A stretch of DNA of 64,000 nt, taken from contig CAVZUK010000003.1 in assembly GCA_963778465.1 (NCBI GenBank), forward strand, positions 992,001-1,056,000. The letters are read 5' to 3'. Shown here one piece after another: positions 34,703 to 43,676 of this stretch (position 1 is the stretch's first letter; each line of letters starts with the position of its first letter). This DNA comes from CAVZBW01 sp963778465. Its GTDB lineage: Bacteria > Actinomycetota > Acidimicrobiia > Acidimicrobiales > RAAP-2. A program made the position numbers and the translations under genes. Under the pieces are notes generated by a model. That model ran no database searches and was not told where the DNA came from. It worked only from the letters and a program-made list of their open reading frames with translations.

Positions 34703-35505
34703 TGGACCTCGGGGTGGGCGGGCTCGGCTACCTCGTCATCGGCGGCTCGGCCGGCATGGGCAAGGCCGCGGCACGGGCGCTCGCCGCGGACGGCGCACGT
34801 GTGGCGGTCGCCGGCCGAGGTCTCGAGCGGGCAGAGGCGGCGGCCGAGGAGCTCTCCGCCCTCGGCCCGGCGCCCGTGGTGGCGTTGACGGGCGACCTCA
34901 CCGCGCCGGGTGGCGCGGAGCAGCTGCTGGCCCAGGCGGTCGAGGGGCTCGGGGCGCTGCGGGGCGTGGCGGTCACCACCGGGCTCGGGGCGAGGGGACA
35001 ACGTGACCTCCTGTCGGGCAGCGACGAGGACTGGGCGGCGACCTTCGACGACGTGTTGCTGGCCACCGTCCGGGCGTGCCGCGCCGCGGTCCCCGTGCTG
35101 GTCGAGGGCGGGGGCGGTTCGATCGTGACCACCGCCGCCTACTCGATCCGTGCGCCCAAGGCCCACCAGTTCCCGTATGCCTCGCTCAAGGCGGGGGTGG
35201 CCACGTTCACGAAGAACCTGGCGAAGTCGTTCGGCGGGGCTGGCATCCGAGCCAATTGCGTCTGCCCGGGGGCCACGGAGACCGAGGTCCTCGCGGCCAT
35301 GCGCGTGGACCTCGCGAGGTCCCGTGGTTGGCCGGTCGAGCAAGCCCTCGAGCGGGTGATGGCCGAGGAGTGGGGCATGAAGGTCGCGCTCGGCCGGGCG
35401 GGGCGGCCCGAGGAGCTCGGCGACGTGATCGCCTTCCTTCTGTCCGAGCGGGCCTCCTACCTGACCGGGGCGACCGTCAACGTCGACGGGGGCACGGACT
35501 TCTGA
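34702..35505 (+). CDS. short-chain dehydrogenase/reductase (SDR)
   Basis: The ATG at 34702 overlaps the ligase stop (TGATG). This 267-residue SDR has a variant cofactor loop (YLVIGGSAGMGKAAARAL, where the first Gly-x-x-x-Gly-x-Gly is kept) and NLAKSFGGAGIRANCVCPGATETE. The active Tyr and Lys are in FPYASLKAGVATF, and TTAAYSI replaces the usual SS(S/V) stretch. It ends TGATVNVDGGTDF. The NNAG motif is replaced by VTTGLG, which is unusual and could alter cofactor or substrate handling. It is probably an acyl-CoA or alcohol dehydrogenase in the same pathway as the ligase. Confidence 0.8.
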   Translation: MDLGVGGLGYLVIGGSAGMGKAAARALAADGARVAVAGRGLERAEAAAEELSALGPAPVVALTGDLTAPGGAEQLLAQAVEGLGALRGVAVTTGLGARGQRDLLSGSDEDWAATFDDVLLATVRACRAAVPVLVEGGGGSIVTTAAYSIRAPKAHQFPYASLKAGVATFTKNLAKSFGGAGIRANCVCPGATETEVLAAMRVDLARSRGWPVEQALERVMAEEWGMKVALGRAGRPEELGDVIAFLLSERASYLTGATVNVDGGTDF

Positions 35506-35514
35506 GCTCGGCGT

Positions 35515-36438
35515 TCAGGCCTCGGGCTCGGGCACCTCGAAGTGGGCGTCGCAGAGCTCGAAGGCCCGCTTGGTGCCGTGCTCGGCGCGGGCCTTCACGA
35601 AGTTGAACTCGTCCTCCTCGAACCGCAGGTTGGTGCCGTACGCGTGGAAGAGCGGGCTCAGGGCCTCTTCGCCCTGGTAGCCCTGGAGCTGTTCGACGAC
35701 CCGAAAGGCTTCCTTGGCCATCACGATCCCGTCGGCCGGCATGCGCGAGACCTTGGCCGCCCACCATGCCGCACGGGCCTCGACGGCCGGCGGATCGACC
35801 ACCTCGGTGAAGATCCCGAGGTGGGCCACCTGGGAGGCCTCGATGGTGTCGCCGGTCAGGAGCAGCCGGCGGGCGAGCACCGGGCCCAGGCGGTGGAAGA
35901 ACAGATGGAGCGAGCCGAGTGCGGGGCCGAGGAACCGAGTCGCCGGCATGCCCATCACCGCGTCGCTCGCCACCACCGCGATGTCGGCCATCAGCGCCAG
36001 CTCGAAGCCGCCGCCCAGCGCGAAGCCCGACACTTCTGCGACGGTCGCCTTGGGATAGCCCAGGAGCGAGTGGTAGAAGCCGAAGGCCTGGCGGTCGACC
36101 AGGAGCCGCCGCCGTTGGCTCGGCCGGCGTGCAGGCGTGGCTTCGGCCGAGCCGTTCGTCCCCGTCGCCGCCCCGGCCCTCGTCCCGGTCGCGTCCGGCC
36201 GGGCCCCGTCCCCGTACCAGGCGTAGGCGTTGTTCATGTCGGCACCGGCGCTGAAGACTCCACCCTCGCCCCGCAGGAGGACGACCTTCACCCCGTCGTC
36301 GTTCGCGAGCTCGTCCAGGTGGGCTGCGAGCTGCCGACGCATCTCGGGGTCGTAGGCGTTCTTGCGCTCGGGGTTGGACAGCGTGACGCGGGCGATGCCG
36401 CGCTCCTCGTCCCGTTGCACAAGAATTCGACCGCTCAC
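35515..36438 (-). CDS. enoyl-CoA hydratase/isomerase (crotonase) family protein with an internal low-complexity insert
   Basis: The GTG at 36438 follows GGGAGG. This 307-residue crotonase has ARVTLSNPERKNAYDPEM, the first oxyanion segment GGVFSAGADM near residue 60, and VAEVSGFALGGGFELALMADIAVVASDAV with the second near 145. Between these, residues of about 75-110 form a low-complexity Ala/Thr/Gly/Arg insert (GTRAGAATGTNGSAEATPARRPSQRRR) not seen in the usual 260-residue family members. The C-terminus FELCDAHFEVPEPEA is longer than average. It is convergent with the SDR (10-bp gap) and divergent from the crotonase at 36557. Hydratase, isomerase and C-C lyase activities are all possible. Confidence 0.8.
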   Translation of the reverse strand: MSGRILVQRDEERGIARVTLSNPERKNAYDPEMRRQLAAHLDELANDDGVKVVLLRGEGGVFSAGADMNNAYAWYGDGARPDATGTRAGAATGTNGSAEATPARRPSQRRRLLVDRQAFGFYHSLLGYPKATVAEVSGFALGGGFELALMADIAVVASDAVMGMPATRFLGPALGSLHLFFHRLGPVLARRLLLTGDTIEASQVAHLGIFTEVVDPPAVEARAAWWAAKVSRMPADGIVMAKEAFRVVEQLQGYQGEEALSPLFHAYGTNLRFEEDEFNFVKARAEHGTKRAFELCDAHFEVPEPEA

Positions 36439-36495
36439 GAGAAAGGCCTCCCGGGCTGCGCTGTGGCGTGCTGGTCACCTTGGATCGTACGCTTT

Positions 36496-36510
36496 AACAT
36501 GTAGAGGTTT
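36496..36510. promoter_or_regulatory. candidate operator AACATGTAGAGGTTT between two divergent crotonase genes
   Basis: The element lies 58 bp upstream of one crotonase and 46 bp before the plus-strand ATG. It shares TnTAGAGGTTT with the 29635 site. Its imperfect symmetry (AACATGTA/GAGGTT) leaves two mismatches from an ideal palindrome. Confidence 0.4.
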
Positions 36511-36556
36511 CCAGATGCGCTGGGGGAGAGGGGGGAGGGGCGGCATCATCGAGGCC

Positions 36557-37360
36557 ATGGAGTTCGACACGATCCTCTACCAGGTGGAGGGCCGCACCGC
36601 GACGATCACCTTCAACCGTCCAGAGCAACTCAACGCGGTCAACCCGGCCATGGTCGTCGAGCTGCGGCGGGCCTACGCCCTGGCCGAGGCCGACCCGTCC
36701 GTGTGGACCATCATCGTCACCGGTACCGGCCGGGCCTTCTGCGCCGGTGCCGACGTCACCGAGATCCCGCAAGACGGTCGGGTCGTCTACGAGGAGCCCT
36801 ACCTCTCGACCTACCCCCAGTGGGAGGCACCGCAGGAGGCCACCCCGCCGTTCCGCTCGATGACCAAGCCGATCCTGACCGCGGTCAACGGACTGTGTTG
36901 CGGCGCCGGTCTCGATCTGGTCACGACCGGGGACATCACCATCGCGTCGGACCGCGCCGAGTTCTTCGACCCCCACGTCAGCATCGGCCTCGTCTCCGGC
37001 CGTGAGGTCGTCCGCCTCGCTCGGGTGCTCCCGCTCAACGTCGCCATGCGGATCGCGCTCACGGGTCGTCACGAGCGGCTGGGCGCGCAGCGCGCCTACG
37101 AGCTCGGCATGGTCTCGGAGGTCGTCGAGCACGACCGGCTGATGGCGCGGGCCCACGAGATCGCGGAGCTCGTCAACCGCAACGCGCCGCTGGCGGTGCG
37201 GGGGACCCGGCTGGCCATTCGCAAGGGCATCGACCTCCCGCTCCACGAGGCGGAGATCCTCGCCGAGGCGTTTCGCGAACGAGTGCTGAGGACCGAGGAC
37301 GCCAGCGAGGGGCCGCGCGCCTTCGTCGAGAAGCGTGCGCCCAGGTGGGAGGGACGGTGA
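36557..37360 (+). CDS. enoyl-CoA hydratase/isomerase (crotonase) family protein
   Basis: The ATG at 36557 (MEFDTILYQVEGRTATITFNRPEQLNAVNP) gives 267 residues. The two oxyanion segments are complete (GTGRAFCAGADV; VNGLCCGAGLDLVTTGDITIASDRAEFFDPHVSIG). The order FFDPHVSIGLVSG is shared with several uncharacterised actinobacterial crotonases that sit next to acyl-CoA ligases. It probably hydrates an enoyl-CoA. Its TGA overlaps the GTG of the following acyl-CoA synthetase (GTGA), so the two are coupled. Confidence 0.85.
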   Translation: MEFDTILYQVEGRTATITFNRPEQLNAVNPAMVVELRRAYALAEADPSVWTIIVTGTGRAFCAGADVTEIPQDGRVVYEEPYLSTYPQWEAPQEATPPFRSMTKPILTAVNGLCCGAGLDLVTTGDITIASDRAEFFDPHVSIGLVSGREVVRLARVLPLNVAMRIALTGRHERLGAQRAYELGMVSEVVEHDRLMARAHEIAELVNRNAPLAVRGTRLAIRKGIDLPLHEAEILAEAFRERVLRTEDASEGPRAFVEKRAPRWEGR

Positions 37361-38844
37361 GAGACCCGCTCGTCGGGCTTCCTGCTCGCATCGCCGACGT
37401 CGTGGCCATCGACCCGGGCGCCGACGCCGTCGAGTTCGAGGGGCGGTGGCGCACCTGGGGCCAGCTCGCCGACACGGTCGCAGAGGTCGCCGAGTCGGTC
37501 GAGTCACCAGGCGTCGAGGTCGGCGTCCTACTGCGCAACCGTCCAGCCCCGATCGGTCTCCTCCTCGGCGTCCTCCGTGCCGGCGGCTGCCTCGTCACCA
37601 TCAACCCCGGACGCGGGACCGAGCGCACCCGCGACGACATCGCCGCCCTCGGCCTTCCCATCCTCGCCGGTGAGCCGGAGGACCTGGCCGGGCTCGTGCC
37701 CGCCGGAAGCGTCCCCACGACCCTGACGGCGACCGACCTCGGGAACCCCGTCCCCGTCGAGCGCGGCTCGGCGCCTTGCGTCCCCACCCGGCCGGGGATC
37801 GCGGTGCGCATGCTCACGAGCGGCACCACGGGGCCGCCCAAGCGGGTCGACCTGACCTACGAGACGCTCGAGCGGGTGCTGGTCGGGGCCAAGCACTACG
37901 AGTCGAGCACCGACGCCACGGTGCGACTGCGGCGCGGCGTCGCCGTCGTCAACTCCCCCCTGGTGCACCTCGGGGGGCTCTTCCGGATCCTGCAGTGCGT
38001 CAGCGACGGTCGCTCGTTCTCCCTCCTCGAGCGGTTCACGGTCCAGGGCTGGGCGGACGCGGTACGCCGCCACCGCCCGGCGACGGCAAGCCTGGTGCCC
38101 GCGGCGCTCCGGATGGTGCTCGAGGCGGATCTCGATCCCGCCGACCTGAGCAGCCTCCGCTCCGTGGTGTCCGGAACGGCCCCGCTCGATCCCGATGACG
38201 CCGACGCCTTCGCCGCCGAGTACGGCGTGCCGGTACTGGTCACGTACGCGGCCACCGAGTTCGGCGGCAGCGTCGCGGGGTGGAACCTGGAGGACCACGG
38301 CCGGTACTGGGAGGCCAAGAGGGGCAGCGTCGGGCGAGCGCACCGCGGCTGCGAGCTCCGTGTGGTCGACCCCGTCTCGGGCGAGCCGCTGGCGGTCGAC
38401 GCCGAGGGTCTGCTCGAGGTCAGGGCGGCGCAGGTGGGAGGGGACCGCTGGATCCGCACGACGGACCTGGCCCGGCTCGACGCCGACGGCTTCCTTTGGC
38501 TCCTCGGGCGCGTCGACCAGGCGATCATCCGGGGCGGCTTCAAGGTGCGCCCCGACGACGTCCGCGCCGCGCTCGAGCGGCATCCGGCCGTCCGCGGCGC
38601 GGCGGTCGTGAGCCGCCAGGACCGGCGTCTCGGCGCGGTCCCCGTCGCCGCCGTCGAGCTGCGCCCCGATGCCGTCGGAGTGGGGGCGGACGAGCTCCTC
38701 GAGCACGCCGGAGCGTTGCTCGCCCGCTACGAGCTCCCCGCCGAGATCCGCGTCGTGGAGGACATGCCGCGCACCGAGTCCGGGAAGGCCGACCTCGCGG
38801 CCGTCCGGTCCCTGTTCGACCGGGAGCGGGAGGCCGCCGGCTGA
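37357..38844 (+). CDS. AMP-binding acyl-CoA synthetase
   Basis: The GTG at 37357 overlaps the crotonase stop by four bases. The 495-residue protein has motif A3 as VRMLTSGTTGPPKRVDL near residue 153, motif A5 as LVTYAATEFGGSVAGW near 298, LLGRVDQAIIRGGFKVRPDDVRAALERHP near 387, and the terminal catalytic Lys in MPRTESGKADLAAV near 475. All essential motifs are present. The N-terminal domain is shorter than that of FadD (about 150 residues before A3). It probably activates the acid acted on by the crotonases next to it. Confidence 0.85.
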   Translation: MRDPLVGLPARIADVVAIDPGADAVEFEGRWRTWGQLADTVAEVAESVESPGVEVGVLLRNRPAPIGLLLGVLRAGGCLVTINPGRGTERTRDDIAALGLPILAGEPEDLAGLVPAGSVPTTLTATDLGNPVPVERGSAPCVPTRPGIAVRMLTSGTTGPPKRVDLTYETLERVLVGAKHYESSTDATVRLRRGVAVVNSPLVHLGGLFRILQCVSDGRSFSLLERFTVQGWADAVRRHRPATASLVPAALRMVLEADLDPADLSSLRSVVSGTAPLDPDDADAFAAEYGVPVLVTYAATEFGGSVAGWNLEDHGRYWEAKRGSVGRAHRGCELRVVDPVSGEPLAVDAEGLLEVRAAQVGGDRWIRTTDLARLDADGFLWLLGRVDQAIIRGGFKVRPDDVRAALERHPAVRGAAVVSRQDRRLGAVPVAAVELRPDAVGVGADELLEHAGALLARYELPAEIRVVEDMPRTESGKADLAAVRSLFDREREAAG

Positions 38845-38885
38845 TGGGCGTGGGCAACCTCGGCGCGTGGAGGGCTCGCTGAGCC

Positions 38886-39518
38886 ATGCGCTGGACCTTC
38901 GGCGCCGAGCCGCTACCGCAGGTGGCGACCGCCGCCGCCCTGATGCGACGCATCACGAGCCTGATGCTCGCGCTGGAGCACGACGAGCCCGAGGTCGACC
39001 GCATGGTGGACGAGCTCCGGCGAGCGGAGGCCGCCCTCCTCCGGCACGTCCCGCCGGACCCCAGCCCACGGGTCGGGGCCGCCACCTCGACCGACGGACG
39101 CGTCTACCTCGATCACGCCCGCGACGTCGGTGCCTACAACCCCTGCTTTCCCGAGTACGAGATCGAGGTGGACGCCCAACGGGCTCGCGGCTCGGTGGTC
39201 TTTCCGGTCGCCTACGAGGGACCGCCGGGGGTGGTGCACGGCGGCTTCGTCGCCGTGTTCTTCGACTGCGCCGTGCAGCACCACAACTGTGACGTGGGGG
39301 TGGCCGGCAAGACCACGTCGCTCGCCCTCCGCTACCGCCGGCCGGTCCCGCTCCTGACCGCGCTCCGCTTCGAGATCGACCGATCGATCGCCGACGACCG
39401 CATCCACTCGGCGGGGCGCCTCCTCCACGGCGAGCGCGTGCTGTGCGAGGTGGACGCCGAGGCCGTCGCCGCGGACCGGTCCGCTCTTCCGCCGGCCTCG
39501 CCCCGGCGAGGGTCGTGA
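38886..39518 (+). CDS. hotdog-fold thioesterase (PaaI-like)
   Basis: This 210-residue protein has a helical N-terminal arm of about 80 residues that PaaI thioesterases normally lack, then a hotdog domain: YNPCFPEYEIEVDAQRARGSVVFPVAYEGPPGVVHGGFVAVFFDCAVQHH. The segment GPPGVVHGGFVAVFFD is the usual hotdog catalytic helix region, with the acidic residue as Asp. TTSLALRYRRPVPLLTALRFE completes the sheet. It probably hydrolyses an acyl-CoA to release CoA and an acid, as pathway proofreading. Its stop is coupled to the next ligase start. Confidence 0.75.
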   Translation: MRWTFGAEPLPQVATAAALMRRITSLMLALEHDEPEVDRMVDELRRAEAALLRHVPPDPSPRVGAATSTDGRVYLDHARDVGAYNPCFPEYEIEVDAQRARGSVVFPVAYEGPPGVVHGGFVAVFFDCAVQHHNCDVGVAGKTTSLALRYRRPVPLLTALRFEIDRSIADDRIHSAGRLLHGERVLCEVDAEAVAADRSALPPASPRRGS

Positions 39519-41152
39519 TGAGCTCGGCGGTGATCGAGGCGGGCGACGGTCTCCCCCTCACCGTCGGCGCGTTGCTCCGGGCCCACGTCGCCGCCCGGCC
39601 GCGCCGAGTGCTGCTGGCGGTGGACGATGCCACCCTGACCTATGCGGACGCAGAGATGCGCTCCGCCGAGCTGGCGCGGGCCCTGCTGGCGGCCGGGGCC
39701 GGGGCGGGCACCCGTGTCGGCCTCCTCTACCCGAACACGCCCGACTTCGTGGTGGCGTGGCTGGCCGCGGCCCGCATCGGGGCCGTCAGCGTGCCCCTCA
39801 GCACCTTTTCCACCGGCCCCGAGCTCGTCGGCCTCCTGCGTGGCGCCGACGTCGCCCTCCTGCTGGCGACGCGCCGTTACCGGTCGCGGGACTTCGCCGC
39901 GAGCCTCAGCGCCGGCGTCGAAGGCCTGCGCTTCGACGAGCCACCCCCGCTTCTGTCGGAGGACCTGCCCTCGCTGCGCCGAGTGGCGTTCGCCGATCCG
40001 GGGCTCGACCCGGCGATGCACGCCGGGTGGAACCTCGAGGGTCTGCTGGCCGGCGCGCCCGGGATCGCTCCCGGCGTGCTCGCCGCGGCCGAGGTGGCCG
40101 TGACTCCCGCCGACCGGATGGTGATCGTGCACACCTCGGGCTCGGCGGGGGGTCCCAAGGGCGTCGTGCACACTCACGGCGCGCTCATCCGCCACCTCGA
40201 CAACCTGAACGAACTGCGCCGCTACGAAGGGGGCGAGGTCCTGTTCTCCAACTCGCCGTTCTTCTGGATCGGCGGCTTCGCCTACTCGCTCCTCGGGACC
40301 GTCGTGGCCGGCGCCACGCTCGTGTGCGCGAACGCCCCCGACGCGGCGGGCGTGCTCGACGTCGTGGAGCGGGAACGCCCGACCATGGTCAACGGGTTCA
40401 CGGCGGCCGTCGCCCACTTGCCGGAGGATCCGACCTTCCCGGGGCGGGACCTGTCCTCGATCCGCCGCGGCAACCTCTACCCCATCATGCCGGCTGCGGT
40501 CCGTCCCGCCGATCCGGAGCTCCGCCACGCCATGCTCGGCATGACCGAGGCGGGGAGCGTGTGCTTGGCGAGCGACGACGAGTCCGACCAGCCCGAGCAC
40601 CGTCGCGGCTCGTTCGGGCGACCCGTTCCGGGCGTCGAGGCCGAGGTGCGCCGCGTCGGGGGCGCGGGCGCATGCGCGCCCGGAGAGGCGGGCGAGCTCT
40701 GCCTCCGCGGCCCGTTCCTGATGGAGGGCTACGACGGCAGGGAGCGGCACGAGACCTTCGACGCCGGGGACTGGTTCGAGACGGGGGACCTCGTGACCGT
40801 CGACGGCGACGGGTTCGTCTACTTCCGGGGACGGATCGGCGACATGATCAAGACCTCCGGCGCCAACGTGTCGCCCCGCGAGGTCGAGGCGGCGATCCTC
40901 GACGTGAGCGGGCTCGTCGCGCACGTCGTCGGGGTGGAGGACGATCGACGTGGGCAGGTGGTCGCGGCACTCGTGCGGGCGCCGGCCGAGGGGGTGGTCG
41001 ACGTGGACGACCTGCGGAACCGTCTCCGGGGACGGCTCTCCGCCTACAAGGTGCCCCGCCGGATCGTCGTCGTGGGCGACGACGCGGTCCCGACGATGTC
41101 GAGCGGCAAGCTCGACGTCCGCGCGCTCAAGGTGTTGCTCGATGCGACCTGA
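39518..41152 (+). CDS. AMP-binding acyl-CoA synthetase
   Basis: The ATG at 39518 overlaps the thioesterase stop (TGATG); the GTG one codon before is an alternative. The 544-residue enzyme has motif A3 as VIVHTSGSAGGPKGVVHTHG near residue 205, A5 as AMLGMTEAGSVCLAS near 340, the hinge region VYFRGRIGDMIKTSGANVSPREVEAAIL near 437, and the catalytic Lys in TMSSGKLDVRALK near 530. It is complete and closely similar in layout to the ligase that follows, to which it is joined by an 11-bp overlap. A tandem duplication is likely. Confidence 0.85.
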   Translation: MSSAVIEAGDGLPLTVGALLRAHVAARPRRVLLAVDDATLTYADAEMRSAELARALLAAGAGAGTRVGLLYPNTPDFVVAWLAAARIGAVSVPLSTFSTGPELVGLLRGADVALLLATRRYRSRDFAASLSAGVEGLRFDEPPPLLSEDLPSLRRVAFADPGLDPAMHAGWNLEGLLAGAPGIAPGVLAAAEVAVTPADRMVIVHTSGSAGGPKGVVHTHGALIRHLDNLNELRRYEGGEVLFSNSPFFWIGGFAYSLLGTVVAGATLVCANAPDAAGVLDVVERERPTMVNGFTAAVAHLPEDPTFPGRDLSSIRRGNLYPIMPAAVRPADPELRHAMLGMTEAGSVCLASDDESDQPEHRRGSFGRPVPGVEAEVRRVGGAGACAPGEAGELCLRGPFLMEGYDGRERHETFDAGDWFETGDLVTVDGDGFVYFRGRIGDMIKTSGANVSPREVEAAILDVSGLVAHVVGVEDDRRGQVVAALVRAPAEGVVDVDDLRNRLRGRLSAYKVPRRIVVVGDDAVPTMSSGKLDVRALKVLLDAT

Positions 41153-42705
41153 GGCCGGGACCGTCCCGGTGCTGCTCGCCCACCGTCGAGAGGTGGACGG
41201 GGACCTCGAGGCGGTCGTCACGGCCGACGGCGCCGTCACCTACGCCGGGCTCGACGACGCGAGCGCCAACCTCTGCCCGCCGGTTGGTCGCCGGCGGGGT
41301 GGTGAAGGGCGACCGCGTCGGGCTGCTCGCACCGAACGGCGTCGACTGGGCCGCCGCCGCCCTCGCTGCCGTACGCATCGGCGCCGTGCTCGTGCCGCTC
41401 AGCACCCTCCTTCGCCCGCCCGAGCTCCTCTCGCAGGTGGGGACCGCCTCCCTCTCGCACCTCGTCGCCGTCTCCGAGTTCCGGGACCGTCGCTACCTGG
41501 ACGAGCTCGAGGTCGCGGCGCCCGGCCTGGTCGGGACCGTGCGATCGGGCTCCCGCCACCCCGCTGCGCCGTCGCTGCGCCGCCTCTGGACGCTCGGCGA
41601 CCCCTCCGGCCACCTGGCCGCCCCCGAGCTGGTCCGGGCGCTGGAGGCTCGGGTGCGACCCGCCGACGACCTGGTCGTGCTCTTCACGTCGGGCAGCCGT
41701 GGCGTGCCGAAGGGGGTCGTCCACACCCACGGCGCCGCCCTGCGTGCCACGGCGGCGGGCCTCGAAGCCCGCTGCGTGGGGCCGGGGGAGCGGCTGTACA
41801 TCCCCATGCCCTTCTTCTGGACCGGCGGGTTCGCCGGCGGGCTCCTCACCGTCCTCGTGGCCGGGGCCACCCTGCTGACGGAGGCGGTGCCGGAGCCGAC
41901 GCGGACGCTCGAGCTCCTCCAGCGGGAGCGGGCCACGCTCTTTCGGGGGTGGCCCGACCAGGCCGCCCGGCTGGCCGAGCATCCGGCGTTCGCCGCGGCC
42001 GACCTCTCCACGCTCCGCGACGGCAGCCTCGGCGCCGTCCTGCCCCCCGAGCGGCGTCCGGCACCGGGCGCTCGGGCCAACCTCTTCGGGATGACCGAGT
42101 CCTTCGGCCCCTACTGCGGCGAGCGGCTCGACCGGGACCTGCCGCCGGAGAAGTTCGGCAGCTGCGGCCGGCCATTCGCCGGCGTCGAGGTCCGGATCGT
42201 GGATCCCGATACGGGCGACGAGCTGCCGGCGGGTCGGGAGGGGGAGATCTGGCTGCGGGGCCCGAACCTCCTCCAGGGGATCTGCGGGAGGCCGCGCTCC
42301 TCGACGTTCACCCGTGACGGCGCCTACCGCACGGGAGACCTCGGCCGGCTCGACGCCGACGGCTACCTCTGGTACTCGGGGCGGCTCGACGACATGGTGA
42401 AGGTCCGGGGCGCCACCGTCTACCCGTCGGAGGTCGAGCTGGCCCTGCGGTCCATCGACGGGGTCAGGGTGGCACACGTCACGGCCGTGCCCGACGCCGA
42501 GGGCCGGCCGGTGGTCGGCGCGCTGGTCCTCACCGACCTGCCCCTCGAGACGGTCCGGGCCGGCCTCCGCGAGCGCCTGAGCGCGTTCAAGGTGCCGAGC
42601 CGGTGGCTGCTCACCGACGAGGCGGCGATGGTCCCCGTGTCCGGGTCCGGCAAGGTCGACAAGGCCGCCCTGCAACGGCTCCTCGCGGACGGGGTCTCGA
42701 GATGA
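41142..42705 (+). pseudogene. AMP-binding acyl-CoA synthetase with a frameshift near its N-terminus
   Basis: The ATG at 41142 overlaps the end of the upstream ligase by 11 bp and gives MRPEAGTVPVLLAHRREVDGD and AVTYAGLDDASANL. Near 41275 the frame must shift to continue as ARRLVAGGVVKGDRVGLLAPNGVDWAAAALAA and all the way to 42705, with A3 (LFTSGSRGVPKGVVHTHGA), A5 (LFGMTESFGPYCG), the hinge region DGYLWYSGRLDDMVKVRGATVYPSEVE, and the catalytic Lys in SGSGKVDKAALQ. The 1564-bp span is one base off a multiple of three. If the shift is real, nearly the whole enzyme is lost; if it is a read error, the gene is intact. In-frame GTG codons downstream of the break could restart translation. Confidence 0.75.
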
Positions 42706-42808
42706 CACCGCGGGCGACCGGACGCCGACGGGCCGGACCCCATCAGCCGGAGATCTACGTGTCAACCGTCCGATCCCCGATCGGACCCGAGGAACAGGAG
42801 CCAGCGGA

Positions 42809-43675
42809 GTGACGAGAGCGATCGACTGCCTCGTGAACGTCAACATGGGCGACGCCAAGCAGCCGGAGTGGATGATCCGCGTCAAGGAGGACTACTTCAA
42901 GGCGGGGGAGTCCTTCCTGAAGAGCCCCGAGCTCCCCGAGCTGCTCGAGGACATGGACGCGAACGGGGTGGCGCGGGCGATCCTCCTCACGAGGTCCGGT
43001 GCCGTCGACGACCGGGCCCAGCAATTCGTCGCGGCCGAGCCCGAGCGCTTCGCCCTCGGCGTCGGCGGGTTCAACCTGCTCCGGCCGATGAAGACCGTGC
43101 GGGCGCTCGAGTCCTTCGTCCGCGACCATCCGGTCGCCTACGCGTCGGTCGGGCCAAGCTTCTGGGGCGACGGGATGTACCCGCCGAGCGACGCCGTCTA
43201 CTACCCGCTCTACACGAAGTGCTGCGAGCTCGACCTACCGCTGTGCATCAACACCGGCATCCCCGGTCCACCGATACCCGGCGAGGTACAGAACCCGATC
43301 CACCTCGACCGCGTCTGCGTGCGGTTCCCCGAGCTCCGGCTCTGCATGATCCACGGAGCCGATCCGTGGTGGGACACGGCCATCCGCCTGCTCCTCAAGT
43401 ACCGCAACCTGCGGCTGATGACCTCGGCGTGGTCGCCCAAGCGACTTCCCGAGTCCCTCCTGCACTACATGCGGACCAGGGGATCGGATCGGGTGCTCTT
43501 CGCCTCCGACTATCCGGTGCTCTCCATGGCGCGCTGCATCGGCGAGGCGCAGGCGCTCGACCTCCCTCCCGAGGTGCTCTCGGGATGGCTGTACGACAAC
43601 GCCCAGGCGTTCTTCTTCGATGCCGGTGCGGGTTCCGACGGCGATGCCGGCACCGGTGCGGGTTCCGGTGCCTAG
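42809..43675 (+). CDS. short amidohydrolase-like barrel protein with altered metal motif
   Basis: This GTG-started protein of 288 residues (SD GGAG about eleven bases before) has an amidohydrolase-2 barrel with AILLTRSGAVDDRAQQFVAAEPERFALGVGG, LDLPLCINTGIPGPP, RFPELRLCMIHGADPWW and DRVLFASDYPVLSMAR. The first metal pair, normally D-x-H or H-x-H, is Asn-x-Asn here (residues 10-12 in CLVNVNMG), and the last strand has SDYP without the usual His. One His (MIHGADPWW) and the final Asp remain. It may bind metal differently or be non-catalytic. The C-terminus ends in a Gly/Asp/Ala-rich tail (DAGAGSDGDAGTGAGSGA) from local slippage. It lies about 100 bp after the ligase genes, on the same strand. 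Confidence 0.7.
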   Translation: MTRAIDCLVNVNMGDAKQPEWMIRVKEDYFKAGESFLKSPELPELLEDMDANGVARAILLTRSGAVDDRAQQFVAAEPERFALGVGGFNLLRPMKTVRALESFVRDHPVAYASVGPSFWGDGMYPPSDAVYYPLYTKCCELDLPLCINTGIPGPPIPGEVQNPIHLDRVCVRFPELRLCMIHGADPWWDTAIRLLLKYRNLRLMTSAWSPKRLPESLLHYMRTRGSDRVLFASDYPVLSMARCIGEAQALDLPPEVLSGWLYDNAQAFFFDAGAGSDGDAGTGAGSGA

Positions 43676-43676
43676 C

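Noticed and set aside
39757..42705. 982-residue plus-strand ORF spanning two ligase genes
   Set aside because: Its first half is an out-of-frame shadow of the 39518 gene; only the part after about 41275 is real ligase sequence, joined by the frame break.
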